Assembly: GCA_005799265.1 (NCBI GenBank)
Contig: SYHD01000348.1
Coordinates: 1-33,329, forward strand
Source: Planctomycetia bacterium
GTDB lineage: Bacteria; Planctomycetota; Planctomycetia; Gemmatales; Gemmataceae
Direction of reading: 5' to 3'
Length of the DNA: 33,329 nucleotides
The notes under the pieces are model-generated. The model saw only the letters and a list, made by a program, of their open reading frames with translations, ran no database searches and was not told where the DNA came from. Of this stretch, positions 30,426-33,329 are shown in pieces. How positions within the stretch are numbered: position 1 is the first letter of the stretch; every line of letters begins with the position of its first letter. The translations under genes and the position numbers were made by a program.

Positions 30426-31745
30426 ATGACCGCTGCCACCATGGAAGGAAGTGACATCGCCGTCTCGCACCGGCCGAAGCACCTGACGGTGCGCCTGTCG
30501 GTGCTCATCTTCATCGGCTTTGCGATCATGGGGTCGTGGGTCCCCGTCTTTTCGCTGCATCTGAAGAACCTGGGCTTTTCCGCGGAAGCGACCGCGTGGG
30601 CCTCGGCGACCAGCGCGCTCGGTTCGCTCATCGCGCCCTTGATCTGGGGCCAAATCGCCGATCGCTGGCTGGCCATGGAACGCTGCATCAGCCTGTGCGC
30701 CCTCGCGTCCGCTGTGGGCCTGCTGCTGATCCCGCGCCTTGCCGACCCCTTTCAGCCGTGGGTGATCTTTGTGGCCTGCCTGGGGCTGTGGATCTTCTTG
30801 ATCCCGACCATCGGCCTGACCAGTTCGCTGATCTTTCGGCAACTGGAGCATCCCGAGCGCGATTTCGGCAAGGTACGGGTGTGGGGGACGTTGGGTTGGA
30901 TCGTCATCGGCTGGTGCTTGACGGGCTGGTACACCCATGCGCATGCTGGCGCCGAGGCGGACACCCCGGCCGATTTCGCGGTCAGTATGCACCTGGGAGC
31001 TGCCGCCGCTTTCGTGCTCGCCTGCTATGCGTTGACGCTGCCACACACGCCGCCCAATCGACATGTGTCATCGGGGACGCGCAGGCGTTCCTGGCTGGCG
31101 GGCGTGGCGGATGCGCCGCTGGCGGCGTTGCGGTTGTTTCGCGAGCGCTCGTTTGTCGTCTACTGTGTGAGCTTCTTCGGGTTATACGTGACAATCCCCT
31201 TCACGGCGCAGATGAACCCGCTCCTGCTTGCCGATCTGGGCATCGAACGCGCCGCGTTGCCGATGGTCTTGACGATCGCCCAGAGCACGGAGGTCATCTT
31301 CCTGTTCCTGTTGCCGGTAATGCTCGGCCGGCTCGGCGCCAAAACGACAATGGTGCTGGGCATCGCGGTCTGGACGGGCGAGCTGGCGTTGCTAGGGCTG
31401 GATTTGCGGGTTGGCGTGATCCTGGCGGCGTCCGCAGCGCATGGCGTGTTCATTTGCTGTTTCCTGGTGGCCGGGCAGGTGTTCGTCAATCGGCAGGCGA
31501 CGCATGACATACGCGCCAGCGCCCAGGGGATTTTGCTATTCATCAGCGGCTCGGGGCTCCTCTTGGGGCACGTGGGCGTGGGCTGGATTCGTGATCTGAC
31601 CGGCGAGAACTATCGCCTCGCTTACTTTGGCGCATCCGTTCTTTCCGCGGCGATGCTCCTGTTGTTCCTGGCCGGATTCGTCAGTCCGCGGCGACGGGCA
31701 ATTTCTTCGCAAGAAACGCTGGTTCCGGGTTCGGAGATCACGTGA
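30426..31745 (+). CDS. MFS transporter resembling nucleoside:H+ symporters
   Basis: A 439-residue major facilitator protein with about twelve membrane segments. The opening LSVLIFIGFAIMGSWVPVFSLHLKNLGFSAEATAWASATSALGSLIAPLIWGQIADRW resembles the NupG/XapB (nucleoside symporter) branch, as do VRVWGTLGWIVIGW and the TAQMNPLLLADLGI and QGILLFISGSGLLLG segments. The central loop is rich in Arg. The nucleoside preference is inferred from resemblance only. The window also carries a secreted nucleoside hydrolase, but 24 kb away. The ATG at 30426 has GGGA about nine bases upstream. Confidence 0.82.
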   Translation: MTAATMEGSDIAVSHRPKHLTVRLSVLIFIGFAIMGSWVPVFSLHLKNLGFSAEATAWASATSALGSLIAPLIWGQIADRWLAMERCISLCALASAVGLLLIPRLADPFQPWVIFVACLGLWIFLIPTIGLTSSLIFRQLEHPERDFGKVRVWGTLGWIVIGWCLTGWYTHAHAGAEADTPADFAVSMHLGAAAAFVLACYALTLPHTPPNRHVSSGTRRRSWLAGVADAPLAALRLFRERSFVVYCVSFFGLYVTIPFTAQMNPLLLADLGIERAALPMVLTIAQSTEVIFLFLLPVMLGRLGAKTTMVLGIAVWTGELALLGLDLRVGVILAASAAHGVFICCFLVAGQVFVNRQATHDIRASAQGILLFISGSGLLLGHVGVGWIRDLTGENYRLAYFGASVLSAAMLLLFLAGFVSPRRRAISSQETLVPGSEIT

Positions 31746-31859
31746 AGGAACCGCTTACAGCTCCCAGCCGAAAAATAACGGCAGTGCCACGAACCAGAAA
31801 CGCAATCTTCGCACGGCAGATAGCGGATGCTCAACGCCGATCGTCGCGCATTTTCTTAT

Positions 31860-31880
31860 GATGGCAATATCTTTGCCATC
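31860..31880 (+). promoter_or_regulatory. Leader hairpin before the YyaL-like gene
   Basis: GATGGCAA and TTGCCATC (31860-31867 and 31873-31880) form a perfect 8-bp stem with a five-base loop, 18 bases before the start codon. It overlaps a -10-like TATGAT (31857-31862). The distance to the start suggests a possible effect on translation, but nothing proves it. Confidence 0.4.
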
Positions 31881-31898
31881 TCCTTGCGGAACCCTGCC

Positions 31899-33329
31899 AT
31901 GCACGACACCTCGCATCATCCGAACCGCCTTGTCAACGAAACCAGCCCGTATCTCAAGCAGCACGCCCATAATCCCGTGGCCTGGTTTCCCTGGGGCGAA
32001 GAAGCGCTGACGCAAGCGAAGACGCTCGATCGGCCCATCTTCCTCAGCATCGGCTATTCGGCGTGCCACTGGTGCCACGTGATGGCACACGAGAGTTTCG
32101 AGGATCCCGAAGTCGGCAAGATTCTCGATGCGCACTTCATCAGCATCAAAGTCGACCGCGAAGAAAGACCCGACCTTGACCAGATATACATGACCGCGGT
32201 GCAACTGTTGACCCAGCACGGCGGCTGGCCGATGTCGGTTTTCCTCACGCCCGATCTCAAGCCGTTCTTCGGCGGCACCTATTTTCCGCCGACGGATCGC
32301 CACGGCATGATGTCGTTCAAAAAGCTGATTGTCGCGCTTGCGGACGCCTGGAAAAATCGCCGTGCCGAAATCACGACGAACTCCGGACAGATCACGGCCG
32401 CGATTCAGGAATCGATGAAGCTCGAAGCAGAACCAGGCACGCTCGATCCCGATGTGCTCCGGAGCGCCGCCAATCAACTGCGGCGCATCTTCGACCCGAC
32501 TTACGGCGGTTTCGGCCGAGCTCCGAAGTTCCCTCACCCAATGGAGCTGCGGCTGTTGTTGCGCTGCGCGCGCCGCTTCAAGGACGACACCTGCCTGGAG
32601 ATGGTGACGAAATCGCTCGATCACATGGCCATGGGCGGCATCTACGATCAGCTCGGCGGCGGTTTTCATCGCTATTCCACCGATGCTCAATGGCTCGCCC
32701 CCCATTTCGAAAAGATGCTTTACGACAACGCGCTGCTCATGCTGACGTACACCGAAGCCTATCAGGTCACGGGCAACAACTATTATCGCGAGATCATCGA
32801 GGAGACTCTCGGCTATGTCCTACGTGAGATGACGGCGCCGGAGGGCGCGTTCTTTAGCACACAGGACGCCGACAGCGAAGGCGTCGAGGGGAAGTTCTTC
32901 GTCTGGACAGTCAAGGAAGTCGAAAGTCTGCTCGGCCCGGACGAGGCGAAACTGTTTTGCGCGGTCTATGACGTGACCGGCCTGGGCAACTGGGAGGGGC
33001 ACAATATCCTGAATCTGTCGCGCCCGCTCCATGTCGAAGCGAAGATGCAGCATATACCCGTCGCCGAGTTGAAACGGCGTCTGCGTGAATCGCGGGCGAA
33101 GCTATTCACCGCGCGCAGCCGACGCATCTGGCCGGGGCGCGACGAGAAGATTCTGACGGCGTGGAACGCGCTGATGATCGACGCGTTCGCCAAGGCAGCT
33201 CAGGTGCTCGAAGCGCCCGAATACGCCCAGGCCGCGGTTCGCGCCGCCGACTTTCTGTTGACGCACATGCGTCAGGCCGATGGGCGATTATTGCGCACCG
33301 CGCTCGTGTTAGCCGGACGCGCAAGCGAC
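31899..33329 (+). CDS. YyaL-type thioredoxin domain protein (DUF255), cut by window edge
   Basis: The visible 477 residues start [23 protein letters not shown], typical of the family. The N-terminal thioredoxin-like domain has [13 protein letters not shown] with C56 and C59, then FEDPEV and [13 protein letters not shown]. An (alpha/alpha)6-barrel of the N-acylglucosamine-2-epimerase type follows ([47 protein letters not shown]). Cellular role of YyaL proteins is not established. The ATG at 31899 gives the expected length and no in-frame alternative lies nearby. From about residue 465 the reading turns to [13 protein letters not shown], where family members continue with a DG..N.GFIDDYA segment; the DNA here (GTTAGCCGGACGCGCAAGCG) looks like a repeat. 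Confidence 0.92.
   Translation, partial: MHDTSHHPNRLVNETSPYLKQHAHNPVAWFPWGEEALTQAKTLDRPIFLSIGYSACHWCHVMAHESFEDPEVGKILDAHFISIKVDREERPDLDQIYMTAVQLLTQHGGWPMSVFLTPDLKPFFGGTYFPPTDRHGMMSFKKLIVALADAWKNRRAEITTNSGQITAAIQESMKLEAEPGTLDPDVLRSAANQLRRIFDPTYGGFGRAPKFPHPMELRLLLRCARRFKDDTCLEMVTKSLDHMAMGGIYDQLGGGFHRYSTDAQWLAPHFEKMLYDNALLMLTYTEAYQVTGNNYYREIIEETLGYVLREMTAPEGAFFSTQDADSEGVEGKFFVWTVKEVESLLGPDEAKLFCAVYDVTGLGNWEGHNILNLSRPLHVEAKMQHIPVAELKRRLRESRAKLFTARSRRIWPGRDEKILTAWNALMIDAFAKAAQVLEAPEYAQAAVRAADFLLTHMRQADGRLLRTALVLAGRASD

Overview
The window looks like a chromosomal stretch of a planctomycete, most likely of the Gemmata lineage. The evidence is GC-rich coding, several conserved protein types I associate with that group (secreted hypothetical proteins, a LolB-like lipoprotein, DUF3501, a large helical protein of unknown function), and a dense population of short palindromic repeats between and even inside genes. 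The lineage call rests on family resemblance only. I saw no rRNA, tRNA, CRISPR array, transposase or phage gene.

Layout, left to right. 1-6700: the start of aspartate kinase (minus, cut by the window edge), a promoter and lipoprotein di-haem cytochrome c peroxidase followed by a MIP channel, a DUF3501 + CmoB-like methyltransferase pair, and a convergent secreted nucleoside hydrolase with two tandem beta-sandwich domains. 6850-11500: a 1303-residue protein of unknown function facing a CvpA-family membrane protein. 11500-14300: a repeat-bearing gap, a small exported protein, an ACS-type MFS transporter and a two-cluster ferredoxin. 14346-15650: RarA/MgsA AAA ATPase whose natural start codon seems to be missing. 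15777-24604: a run of minus-strand envelope genes (LptA-like proline-rich protein, methyltransferase, GT2-like protein, GT39-like membrane glycosyltransferase, MsbA-like ABC exporter, LolB-like lipoprotein, small conserved protein). 24904-28723: a secreted thioredoxin-fold protein without its cysteines, a membrane protein, and a short secreted protein matching only the catalytic domain of copper amine oxidases. 28796-30300: a tight dnaJ-like/rnpA/yidD operon. 30426-33329: a nucleoside-transporter-like MFS protein and the start of a YyaL-type thioredoxin-domain protein.

How the genes work together: the clearest functional theme is cell-envelope construction. An MsbA-like exporter, a GT39/GT2 pair, a methyltransferase, an LptA-like periplasmic protein and a LolB-like lipoprotein lie within 9 kb on one strand. 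Other modules are ordinary housekeeping.

The most unusual structure is the repeats. Family 1 is a CCCCTCTCCC/GGGAGAGGGG hairpin with a GTGAGGG-type tail; it occurs three times as an inverted pair in the same tail-to-tail orientation between genes, and once singly and in frame inside the nucleoside hydrolase. Family 2 is GTTTAGCGCTCGC paired with its complement, mostly at gene ends. Copies appear to have changed coding: one supplies the stop of the membrane protein gene, one sits where the RarA start should be, and one provides the likely ribosome binding site of the GT39 gene. No single wholly new system is evident; the repeat-gene interactions and the degenerate enzyme families are the best leads.
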